Source: Bacteroidetes bacterium HGW-Bacteroidetes-3
GTDB lineage: Bacteria > Bacteroidota > Bacteroidia > Flavobacteriales > Flavobacteriaceae
Reading direction: 5' to 3'
DNA: 38,657 nucleotides
Assembly: GCA_002842505.1 (NCBI GenBank)
Contig: PHDE01000009.1
Span: forward strand, 1-38,657
The position numbers were made by a program, and so were the translations under genes. A model generated the notes under the pieces. That model did not search any database. It was not told the origin of the DNA and was given only the letters and a program-made list of their open reading frames with translations. Numbering within the stretch: position 1 is the stretch's first letter; every line of letters starts with the position of its first letter. Shown one piece after another: positions 30,592-38,657 of the stretch.

Positions 30592-33500
30592 TTATTCCAC
30601 ACTAATTTTCTTGACAGTTTTGCCATTTTTGGTGTTTATTTGAACAAAATAAACGCCTGTTGCAAAATTTATTGGCAAGGAAATGGTTCTTATGTTAAAA
30701 TTGGTATTCCATGTTTTAAGCGTTTGCCCCAAATAATTGTACAATGCAATACTTATAATTTCATCATCGCTGCTATTTTTTATTTGAAGTTCTTTAATGC
30801 CGTTGTTCATAAATACGTGGATGCCTTCAATAATAGTTGGGGTTGCTGCCGGTAAAAATACTTCTGCGGCAACATCTTCTGTTATTAATTTTTGCATTTT
30901 AAAAGTTATTGCAAATCTCTCCGGATATTCTCCCGGTTCTAAATTAATTTCAAAAGCACTCCTCGAAATATTATGGGTTTCACCCGTTAATTTGTCTTTT
31001 ATATGTATTGCAATATTTTCATCCATATTTTTAAGTTCGTCAATTTTTATGCGTGCCAAACCAGTTTTGCCTATGATCAATCCCAATGGCAATTCTTGGT
31101 CGGTATTAAAATTGTTTACGCCTTGAATCACAAATTTGCTTCCGTCAAAAATCCAGAACATATCTTCTTTGTTAATATAGGCAATAGGTGCATCATAACC
31201 CAAATCGAAAAAATTTGAGGCATTTTCGTCAACACCCACCAATAACTGGCGATGATAACCTGTTGGAGAATCAAATTGCAGCCAAATTTTTGGTCTTTTG
31301 TCAAGGTTTTCAATGGAATCTTTTTCTTTCTCACCTAAAGAATGGGCAGTTTTGTTGTTTACGCCTTTCATAAAGACTGAATTACTTATTGATTCAGGCA
31401 TAAAAATACGCTGGCTGTTTTTAAAAACAATATCGCCACCGTCAATTGTGGTCGTTGTACCCGTTAAACCATCTAATGCTGCAATTACAAAAAAACCTTG
31501 ACCGACAGGAATATATTGTTGAGGCTTTTTCCAAGATAAAAGTCCGGATGCTGTATTAATCCGGGTATCGCTCGCAATGGCTTTTGCGCCTCCCATTAAG
31601 GTATAAGTGGCGTAACCGCCAACATATTCACGCAAAATATGGGTGTTCTTTTCTCCAAAATGATCCCAAAAATACAAAGCGCCGTTAAAAACATTTCCGG
31701 TTGTATTACTTCCACCATCTTTAATATTGTCATCAATAAATTTATTTGCATCCATTGCTGAAGGATACGGATTCCCAATTAACCGGTCATTTCCTTTTGC
31801 AAGCGGCAAGGTAAAGTCTCCGTTATTGGGTTTTCCTTTAAACACATAATTTTGTTGGTTTCCAATATTTACGGCACCAGAAGTTCCTTTCATTGTATAG
31901 CCTTCTCCTGCCAGCAATGAAGTGAACTCATTAATTGGCTGCCATTGGCTGTAAGCGCCATTTGTTCCGTTAAAGGTATATAGCCAATAGGAACTGATTA
32001 TAATTGGGGTTGTAATTCCCGCATCGGCCGACCGGTACGCCGGCTGAAAATTAATGATGCCATATTTGTTTGGTTCACTGGCTATTGTGCCGTCCAACAA
32101 AACATCACTTAATTTATGGCTTTCGTTTGTGCTTGCCACACCGGTTCCTTTTTGATTAACTCCCAAAGGCGTTATTGCCCCAACAGATGAAGCCCAATAA
32201 TTGTAATTAAAACTATTGGCGGTGCCTTGTTGGTCGCGTTCTATATAACCGCCGCTGTCCTGGTCTAAAATGCTGTTTTCTGTTTGAACCAACTGCGACT
32301 CGTCTTCCAAATCGATGATGCCGTCCAATTCCAAATACCAGGTATTTTTAAGTTCTTTGCTTGTTTTGATAGATAATTTTTTAGTTGCATCAACAATAAG
32401 TCCGGAGGTGCTGTGCTTGTTTGAAGTGGTTAAATCGTTTTTAACGTGCACAATAGCCCAATCCTTATTTGTGGCTTCGGAAGCAATGTCCCAAACAGTG
32501 CCGTGCAACCAACTTGCGGTATTGGACCAATCGCCGTCCGCTTTGGTTTCATAAGGCAAAGGAGCTGTTTGCGGATAAATATTTTTGATGTTGTACATTT
32601 TCGCTCCAGTTAAAATGTCGATAGCTGGCGTTGTTAAATTGTCTAAAATATCATCTTTATACACATCCATTCTAAAATATCGCACCAAATTGGCACCAAT
32701 TGTGGGTGAAATATCTCTCGGAATAAAAGCACCTCTGTTAAATCCGTTTACATCATCCAATTCCTGATAAACCATTTTTTGAAGTTCATCATCGGTTAAT
32801 GCTTTATTAAAAACCCTGACTTCATCCATTTCACCTTTGAACATATCTTCAATTCCGGCAGTTGAATTTTTTGGTGTCCTGCCAATTCTAAAATTTTGGT
32901 TGATGCTTGTTTCAATTCCGCCTTGAATATTTGAATTTCTGAAAGCTACTTTTTCACCATTTATATATAATTTCAAGGTTTGGTCTGTATTATTTATATC
33001 GTAAACTGCAGCAACATGTGTCCATTTACCTAACAACAATTTATACGAATCTGTTACTGTTAATGGATAATCACTGTTTACTGTAGCACTAAACCTTTTT
33101 GATTTATTTACTTGTATCCAAAATTTATTTTGCCCAATAATTACTCCATCATTTAAAAGTTCAGAATCTATTTTTATCCAAGCCATAAGTGTTACCTCAG
33201 ATTGACCGTTAATAATATCAACGCCTAATTCTTCAATATAATCATTCCGGCCATCAAAATACAAATGCAATTTTCGATTTAAATCTCTTGGCGAGCCAAA
33301 AACAGCCGTATTGGTATCAAAAGCATCTAAAATCCCATCGTGGTCAATGTCTGTGTTGCCATCTATTTTACCGTCGCCATTAGCATCTAAACTCGCATAT
33401 AAGGTACCCGCAATGTCAAATGTTGTGCCATTGGATTTGGTATCCATATAATCGGGAATTCCATCGTTGTCCGTGTCTTTTACATAGTCTTTCCAGCCAG

Positions 33501-34929
33501 TTCCGGTTAAACCCTGACCCAGATTTCCGTATTGGTTTATGCCTGTTCCATAATCGTAAATATCTAAAATACCATCGCCGAAACCTTCCGGGTTTCCATC
33601 ACCGTTGGTGTCTTTAACCCTAAATAATTCCGATTCCGGTCCGTTGCCAACACCATTCCCGTTAATGTCACCGTCGCCGTTTATAAAGCCAACAACCGCA
33701 TTACTGTTTCCTGCGCCAGATTCATCCACATCAAAAACGGAATCATTGTCACTGTCTAAATCCAAATAATTTGGTACGCCGTCGCCGTCGGTATCGGGAA
33801 TGCTTGCGGCGGTTGTAATTATGAGCTCCGCCGCGTCGTGAAGTCCGTTGTTGTTGGCATCTATCCAAGTTACATCAATACGACCAGTTCCATTGCTTAA
33901 ATTTCCCAAACCAGCCTCCACAATGTCGGGAATGCCGTCATTGTCGCTGTCCAAATCAAAAACATCGGCAACGCCATCACCATCTCTGTCGCAAAGCGTT
34001 TGCTTGATTTCAATATCGTCAATGGCAAGGTCATTTCCTGTGCCACCCGGATTATTGTTTATAAAAATGACTTTAAAAGCACTAACCGGTAAATTAAGGT
34101 TTGCGGTAAAATTATGCCAATCGCCCGCTAAATTACATGCAGTTGTTGGGGCAATATTTTCAGTATTTACCGTTTCCAATAAATTATTGCTCAAATCCCT
34201 GAATTCCACTTTTATATTAGGCCTTTCCCTTGTTGCTATTCCGGGAGCATCGGTTCTGTCAAGGTTAATTACCCAAAAACTGTAAGTGATTGGGATATTT
34301 GGCAATGCACCTGTAATGGTTGCTGTGTAAAAAATTCCCGGCGTATTGTCGGCATTAAAAAGCGCCATTCTGCCATCGGAGTCTCCAGTGTGATCGCCGC
34401 CTTTATACCAATATGCGGCATCCCAACCCCCAGTTCCATGTGATATCTGTGCCGATGAGCCTACCGTATATTCGCCATCATCAAGATTTCCTCCCGGCCC
34501 CGGTTCATAAATATAGGTTGTTGTTGCGGCATAAGTGGTGTTGATGGTTGTTCTTCCACCAGTGCCAAAAGTTTCATTTAAAAATTTATAGGTCACGCTT
34601 TGTCCGTTGGCGCTTCTGCAATTCGCTTCTTCTAAATCATCTCTAATGCCATCATTGTCATCATCAATATCCACATTGTCAAAAATGCCGTCTCCGTCAC
34701 TGTCGAAGAAGACTTCCTCTGTATTTTGAGCTTTAAAAATTTTGGTTAAAGAGTCTTCATTTATTGAAACCATCTTTTGGTTTTTTGGATCAGCTTGATT
34801 TGGGATTCTGCTCGTCCTGCTTTTTTTGCGAGAAATTGATTTTCTAGAAATAGTTGATTTTATGATAGTTTGTGAAGAAGCACTTATTACAAATAAGCAC
34901 AAAAGCATAATAAGCACTGTTTTTTTCAT
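30592..34929 (-). CDS. Large T9SS-secreted protein with TSP3 repeats and LamG domain
   Basis: 1445 residues from the ATG at 34929 ([10 protein letters not shown] signal); an ATG three codons upstream is less likely. Order: signal peptide, basic linker, thrombospondin type 3 Ca2+ loops ([19 protein letters not shown]), a jelly-roll-like segment (about 105-310), more TSP3 loops (about 310-560, such as [19 protein letters not shown] and [12 protein letters not shown]), a concanavalin/LamG-like domain (about 560-735, [38 protein letters not shown]), a long beta-rich region, and a C-terminal T9SS type A sorting domain ([13 protein letters not shown]...[18 protein letters not shown]). It is likely a Ca2+-stabilised adhesin on the cell surface. 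Confidence 0.92.
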   Translation of the reverse strand: MKKTVLIMLLCLFVISASSQTIIKSTISRKSISRKKSRTSRIPNQADPKNQKMVSINEDSLTKIFKAQNTEEVFFDSDGDGIFDNVDIDDDNDGIRDDLEEANCRSANGQSVTYKFLNETFGTGGRTTINTTYAATTTYIYEPGPGGNLDDGEYTVGSSAQISHGTGGWDAAYWYKGGDHTGDSDGRMALFNADNTPGIFYTATITGALPNIPITYSFWVINLDRTDAPGIATRERPNIKVEFRDLSNNLLETVNTENIAPTTACNLAGDWHNFTANLNLPVSAFKVIFINNNPGGTGNDLAIDDIEIKQTLCDRDGDGVADVFDLDSDNDGIPDIVEAGLGNLSNGTGRIDVTWIDANNNGLHDAAELIITTAASIPDTDGDGVPNYLDLDSDNDSVFDVDESGAGNSNAVVGFINGDGDINGNGVGNGPESELFRVKDTNGDGNPEGFGDGILDIYDYGTGINQYGNLGQGLTGTGWKDYVKDTDNDGIPDYMDTKSNGTTFDIAGTLYASLDANGDGKIDGNTDIDHDGILDAFDTNTAVFGSPRDLNRKLHLYFDGRNDYIEELGVDIINGQSEVTLMAWIKIDSELLNDGVIIGQNKFWIQVNKSKRFSATVNSDYPLTVTDSYKLLLGKWTHVAAVYDINNTDQTLKLYINGEKVAFRNSNIQGGIETSINQNFRIGRTPKNSTAGIEDMFKGEMDEVRVFNKALTDDELQKMVYQELDDVNGFNRGAFIPRDISPTIGANLVRYFRMDVYKDDILDNLTTPAIDILTGAKMYNIKNIYPQTAPLPYETKADGDWSNTASWLHGTVWDIASEATNKDWAIVHVKNDLTTSNKHSTSGLIVDATKKLSIKTSKELKNTWYLELDGIIDLEDESQLVQTENSILDQDSGGYIERDQQGTANSFNYNYWASSVGAITPLGVNQKGTGVASTNESHKLSDVLLDGTIASEPNKYGIINFQPAYRSADAGITTPIIISSYWLYTFNGTNGAYSQWQPINEFTSLLAGEGYTMKGTSGAVNIGNQQNYVFKGKPNNGDFTLPLAKGNDRLIGNPYPSAMDANKFIDDNIKDGGSNTTGNVFNGALYFWDHFGEKNTHILREYVGGYATYTLMGGAKAIASDTRINTASGLLSWKKPQQYIPVGQGFFVIAALDGLTGTTTTIDGGDIVFKNSQRIFMPESISNSVFMKGVNNKTAHSLGEKEKDSIENLDKRPKIWLQFDSPTGYHRQLLVGVDENASNFFDLGYDAPIAYINKEDMFWIFDGSKFVIQGVNNFNTDQELPLGLIIGKTGLARIKIDELKNMDENIAIHIKDKLTGETHNISRSAFEINLEPGEYPERFAITFKMQKLITEDVAAEVFLPAATPTIIEGIHVFMNNGIKELQIKNSSDDEIISIALYNYLGQTLKTWNTNFNIRTISLPINFATGVYFVQINTKNGKTVKKISVE

Positions 34930-35496
34930 AGCAAGCATTTTAATTAGCGGAATAAAAGAAATCGAATAAAATTATTACCTGATTATTTTTTTCTCTGTAG
35001 GATAACATTTAGGACATAAAATGCCTAAAAATAAAAAGCATCAAAAAAATTGGTAAATTTGTTTATAGTGGTAAAAAACAAGTGTTTTAAAGAAATGCCC
35101 AATAATAGGGACTTTTGAAGTAATCGTTAATCGGATTTTCATATTTGTGCAGTTTTTAGAAAATAAATGTATCAAACATTTATGTAGCCTCCTAATTTAT
35201 AGGCAATAAACTTGTTAAAATATTTTTAATTTGAAATTTTTTATGGATGATTTTTTGTTGAGGAGAACAGGATAGGTCGCAATTTGTACGTTCAAAAAGG
35301 TAAAAAATACGGAAACAGGAGTTCAAAAATCGTAATTCAAGCTGCGTTAGGGGTTGAAGTGAAAATCCTGGCATTGCGATTTCGCAAGTTGACTAAGGAA
35401 ATTGTTTTGTTTCTGGCAGTGACAGATTGCAACGAAAAACCCGACCGCCTTTTCGGCGGGAACGCCAATCAAAAAGACAGATCCACAATGATATTT
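34930..35496. other. Intergenic region with family 1 copy F
   Basis: 567 bp between the T9SS gene and the TonB receptor gene. Apart from the family 1 element it is AT-rich without a convincing ORF or terminator. Confidence 0.6.
35343..35469 (+). repeat. Family 1 dispersed element, copy F (long core)
   Basis: GCGTTAGGGGTTGAAGTGAAAATCC opens the element and CAGATTGCAACG, CCCGA, CCGCC-TTTTC-GGCGG, GAACGCC close it. The core is longer than in other copies and includes TTGCGATTTCGCAA. The second hairpin has five G-C pairs instead of three, keeping its place. Confidence 0.75.
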
Positions 35497-37956
35497 TTAT
35501 ATTTTCAATAGCAAGCTGCCCACATAATTTCGACCTGGAGAACTTATGGAAGACGCGAATTCTTTATAGTGGATATCAAAAATATTGTCAATTTTAAATG
35601 AGAGAGAAACCTTGTCGGTGAACTTATAATTGGTGTTTAAATTTAAAGTGCTCCATTTTGGCGTTCCGTAAAAATTACCGGTTTCAACAACAAAAGGTGT
35701 TTGTTCAATATTGTCAATGCCTTCTTCTAAATTGTATTCACTTAATTTTTTGGCGGCGTTAAATCGGTAATTTAAACCAGTTTGAAATTTGTTGTGGCTG
35801 TAACTCACTTCTAAATTTCCGAATAACGGCGGAATGGAAGACAATGGCAATTTTTTATCATAACTTCTTCCTTTTGTGTAGGTTACGGCTCCGTTGGCTT
35901 TAAAATGATTGGCTATTGTTCCCTGAAAACTAAAAGTTCCACCTGTGACATAAGCATTTTTGTTGTTGATATTTGCTTGGGTTGTTGCCGTTTCACCATC
36001 ATAAACCATCGTATTTTGGCCGTTCATTTCAAACGCTCCCCGGGCAATATAATGATGGAGCAACGTATAGTAGGTGTTGACATTTACCGCAAACTTTTTG
36101 TTGTTGAAATAGCGGATAATTCCAACTTCTGAATTATAAACATACTCGGGCTTTAAGTAAATATTTGGCACCGTAACTTGTCCGCTTTTAAAGCGAATTT
36201 TGCCAATATCGTCAATATTTGGCGAACGAAAACCTGAGGAAACCAAGGTGTTAATTTGCCATTTGGCTGAGGGTTTGTAAACATAGCCAGCGGTGGCCGA
36301 CACTGCTTTATTATCGGTATAAATATCCATATCCGGCAACGTAATAAAGGTATCGTCAACCCAAAGGGCGTTTAAAAATGTGGCCGTAAATCGGATTCCT
36401 GTGTTAAGGGTGGATTTGCTGTTAAGATCCTGGCGATAATTGGTGTACAAAGCGGCGCTTGAATATTGGCTTCCGCCATCTGGGTAACGTGATTGGATGA
36501 TAAAATCGTTGGCAAATCCGGTAATTTCATTGCCGTTCACCGCAATTGTTTTTCCAATGGCATTTGAATTTACGTCGTTGTGTGTAAATTCAAATCCGTA
36601 AGAAAGATTTCTGTTTTTTGCGTTGTTTAACGGAACAAAAAAATCGCCGTTAAAACTATAAACATCAACATCTTCATTGCGATAAAAGCGATCAAAACTA
36701 TTCATTCTTCGTTCAATGCGCGATTCTTCAATATGCTGAAAAGCAACAATAAAACTTCCTTTTTCCAGCCATTTATAATTTGGGTTGAAGTGCAAATCGG
36801 TTGATGCCAAAAACCTGTTTTGCGGTCCATAATAAGCTTCGGCATAGCGCAATTTTCCGTTTGAAACCTCCGCCAAATTGTCGAAATTAGGAATATTTGA
36901 GGAGGTTGAATATTGAATATTGAAAACAATGTCAGTTTTTTTATCAATGGGAACATAAAATTTTTGCAGCAAATCCAATTGGTTATATCCACTGTTTTTT
37001 TGCAAATTAGGATTTGAATTTTCCAAGCCTACCGGATTATAAAATGAATTGGTATTGTTTGAATATTGGAATATTTTTCCCCAATCCTCAAAGCCGTGAT
37101 TTCTGTTTTTGCCCATTTTTAAATCACCAAAATCTGAATAGGAAATCGCCGTAAATGACGCCCATTTACGAAAGCTAAGTTCCACATCAAAATGATTTGT
37201 TTTTTCGTTATTTGCGGAACTGTAACGCGACAATATAGAAGCATTTACGGTATTCTCTTTATTTGTTTCGGGTATTTTAGTGAAATAATTGACAACGCCG
37301 CCCAACGCATCCGATCCATAAATTACGGAAGAAGGACCATAAATAATTTCGGTGCGCTCTAAAACAGTGGGAGAAACGGTGATTGAATTTTGCAGGTGCC
37401 CGGTTCTGTAAATCGCGTTATTCATGCGAACGCCATCCACCACCAAAAGAACCCGATTGGCTTCCATTCCCCTAATAACCGGACTTCCGCCGCCCAGTTG
37501 TGTTTTTTGCACTTTTATTCCCGGCAGGCTTGCCAACAAATCGGCCGATGTTTGGGGCGCCAATTTGATAATTTCTTCTCTTGACGAAACCGCCACGGTT
37601 TCGGCAATTCTGCTTCTCATTTCTTTCCCTCTCGAAGCAGATAAAATAACCTCATCTAATTGTTCGGCCCTATTAGTCAATTTAACGACAAAGTTAATGA
37701 TGCCCAGCTCCTTTTTTAAAATTTCAAATTCAATACAAGATAAATGATTGAATGAGATGATATCAGACTCTTTAAAAGCGGATACATCTGCAAGGCCATT
37801 TTTATTGGTATAAACAACCAAATCTCTGCTGTCATTATAAATTGTTACATTTTGCAATGGGAAACCTGTTTCTCTATCAAGAACTTTAACCTGTTGTGAT
37901 TTTGCTGATAGCGTAATTAAAATTAAAAAAAGAAATAATAGGAATGAAAACCTCAT
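35497..37956 (-). CDS. TonB-dependent receptor, haem/siderophore-type plug
   Basis: 819 residues. Signal peptide (1-20), a short carboxypeptidase-like domain (about 21-95), then a plug with DEVILSASRGKEMRSRIAETVAVSSREEIIKLAPQTSADLLASLPGIKVQKTQLGGGSPVIRGMEANRVLLVVDGVRMNNAIYRTGHLQ, closest by eye to haem and haemoglobin receptors; the barrel ends RNYVGSLLLKI. The RGMEANRVLLVVDGVRMNNAIYR plug pattern is shared with many metal-chelate receptors, so the exact substrate is open. The ATG lies 2 nt after the recO stop, so translation is coupled with recO. Confidence 0.94.
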   Translation of the reverse strand: MRFSFLLFLFLILITLSAKSQQVKVLDRETGFPLQNVTIYNDSRDLVVYTNKNGLADVSAFKESDIISFNHLSCIEFEILKKELGIINFVVKLTNRAEQLDEVILSASRGKEMRSRIAETVAVSSREEIIKLAPQTSADLLASLPGIKVQKTQLGGGSPVIRGMEANRVLLVVDGVRMNNAIYRTGHLQNSITVSPTVLERTEIIYGPSSVIYGSDALGGVVNYFTKIPETNKENTVNASILSRYSSANNEKTNHFDVELSFRKWASFTAISYSDFGDLKMGKNRNHGFEDWGKIFQYSNNTNSFYNPVGLENSNPNLQKNSGYNQLDLLQKFYVPIDKKTDIVFNIQYSTSSNIPNFDNLAEVSNGKLRYAEAYYGPQNRFLASTDLHFNPNYKWLEKGSFIVAFQHIEESRIERRMNSFDRFYRNEDVDVYSFNGDFFVPLNNAKNRNLSYGFEFTHNDVNSNAIGKTIAVNGNEITGFANDFIIQSRYPDGGSQYSSAALYTNYRQDLNSKSTLNTGIRFTATFLNALWVDDTFITLPDMDIYTDNKAVSATAGYVYKPSAKWQINTLVSSGFRSPNIDDIGKIRFKSGQVTVPNIYLKPEYVYNSEVGIIRYFNNKKFAVNVNTYYTLLHHYIARGAFEMNGQNTMVYDGETATTQANINNKNAYVTGGTFSFQGTIANHFKANGAVTYTKGRSYDKKLPLSSIPPLFGNLEVSYSHNKFQTGLNYRFNAAKKLSEYNLEEGIDNIEQTPFVVETGNFYGTPKWSTLNLNTNYKFTDKVSLSFKIDNIFDIHYKEFASSISSPGRNYVGSLLLKI

Positions 37957-37958
37957 AA

Positions 37959-38657
37959 TTAGCTAAAAACAGCTTTTAAAACAGTTAATGATTTTGGCTT
38001 TTTAAAGCCGCTCAGGTGCAATTCAAAATATTGAATTAAAATTGACAATATGGCCTGCCTGTTCGCGGCACTAAAATCAACCTCATGCAATACATCAAAA
38101 TTTATGCCTAAAAGCCTCTTGAACTGTACCAAGTTTTCTCCAGAAACCGTGTTAAATTTGTGTTGGTTTGTGAAATTTCCTTCAAGCAAGTCGAAATAAG
38201 ATGTATTTATCGCTTTCATTTCAGGATAAAATCCCAGAAATTTGGTAAGATTCAGCAAAAAAAGCAAATGAAAATTTGAGCAATTGTCGTGAGTTTCCAG
38301 CCACAAAAAGGACGTTTCCAGGTATTGGTAAAGTTGGCTATTTTGTTCTTCTTCCTTTATGGAAAAATAGACTATTTCAGCCAAAAATAAAGCGATGGCC
38401 TGCTTTTTTATGGTTGAATAAATAGAATGGTTAAAGTTAAGGACCTCAACATCTTTGATAAAATTTAATGCACCTTTGTTGTTGTGGTTTGCTGTTAAAT
38501 TTAGCACCATTAATGGTTGAAAATAGGCCAGTTTCACCGTCGATTTTTTTGATGTTAAAATCCCTTTGAGCATATATGTTTTAATGCCGTAATTTTCGGT
38601 GTAACAGGTTGCGATTAAACTTGTGTCCCCGTATTTAATGGTGTTTAACACTATGGC
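37959..38657 (-). CDS. recO: DNA repair protein RecO, 5' end outside the window
   Basis: RecO helps RecR load RecA at gaps and anneals DNA. The visible part covers the OB-fold (NTIKYGDTSLIATCYTENYG, GIKTYMLKG) and the helical C-terminal domain (KKQAIALFLAEIVYF, HLLFLLNLTKFLGFYP). The frame stays open through the last bases of the window (reading A-I-V-L-N-T), which matches the usual KAIVLNTIKYGDTSL start region, so the GTG at 38651 is a Val codon and the real start lies beyond 38657, probably within ten codons. The cysteines of zinc-finger RecO types are absent. Confidence 0.93.
   Translation of the reverse strand, partial: AIVLNTIKYGDTSLIATCYTENYGIKTYMLKGILTSKKSTVKLAYFQPLMVLNLTANHNNKGALNFIKDVEVLNFNHSIYSTIKKQAIALFLAEIVYFSIKEEEQNSQLYQYLETSFLWLETHDNCSNFHLLFLLNLTKFLGFYPEMKAINTSYFDLLEGNFTNQHKFNTVSGENLVQFKRLLGINFDVLHEVDFSAANRQAILSILIQYFELHLSGFKKPKSLTVLKAVFS

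Noticed and set aside
30575-30600. Terminator at the end of the T9SS gene
   Set aside because: Only a 5-bp stem (TGTGG/CCACA) without a T run; too weak to call.
33848-34285. 145-codon plus-strand frame
   Set aside because: It is antisense to the TSP3-rich part of the T9SS gene; Asp/Gly-rich repeats leave the reverse strand open.
35284-35511. 75-codon plus-strand frame
   Set aside because: It covers family 1 copy F and its peptide matches nothing known.
38649-38651. GTG as the start of recO
   Set aside because: The frame stays open to the window edge with residues typical of the RecO N-terminus, so the gene is cut by the window.

Overview
The window is AT-rich bacterial DNA from the Bacteroidota, most likely a member of the Flavobacteriaceae. 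The signs are the order prs, rplY, pth; three TonB-dependent receptors, two of them with a clear N-terminal carboxypeptidase-regulatory-like domain; a very large secreted protein with a type IX secretion (T9SS) C-terminal domain; DUF4292, DUF3179 and DUF547 proteins; and promoters of the TTG...TAnnTTTG type. I do not name a genus. All identifications come from reading motifs; no database search was run.

Layout. 1-2.8 kb holds the translation and nucleotide housekeeping block prs-rplY-pth (minus strand) and a tRNA-Leu(CAA). 3.0-6.4 kb holds a small membrane protein and a TPR / DUF4292 lipoprotein / EnvC-like operon for cell-envelope work. 6.8-15 kb is a plus-strand accessory block: an outer-membrane barrel, a DUF3179 lipoprotein, a divergent DUF2064 protein, a TonB receptor, a methylthioribose-kinase-like phosphotransferase and an exported nucleoside hydrolase. 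15-17.8 kb is a compact mercury operon read leftward (ArsR-type regulator, MerTP fusion, MerA), with a palindrome over its -33 promoter element. 18.7-22.4 kb is a leftward group of an HtrA-like protease, an HExxH protein, a GH113-like hydrolase and a DUF547 protein. 22.8-25.7 kb has a ClC-CBS chloride channel/transporter, a cysteine-rich micro-ORF with its own promoter, and a YwqK-like exported protein. 25.7-30 kb pairs a TonB receptor with a beta-helix lipoprotein. 30.6-34.9 kb is the T9SS protein. 35.5-38.7 kb has a TonB receptor and recO, which runs off the window end.

The least ordinary content lies between the genes. Six diverged copies of one intergenic element (family 1) share conserved flanks around a variable stem-loop. 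Two inverted copies of another element (family 2) likewise keep their flanks and exchange a central hairpin. There is also a MITE-like 185-bp element with 13-bp inverted ends and an 8-bp flanking duplication, a 301-bp tandem duplication with nested 83-bp hairpin units, an 18-unit heptamer array, several perfect palindromes, and a 20-nt mobile-looking motif that also sits in frame inside merA. I found no CRISPR array, prophage, rRNA or intact transposase gene.
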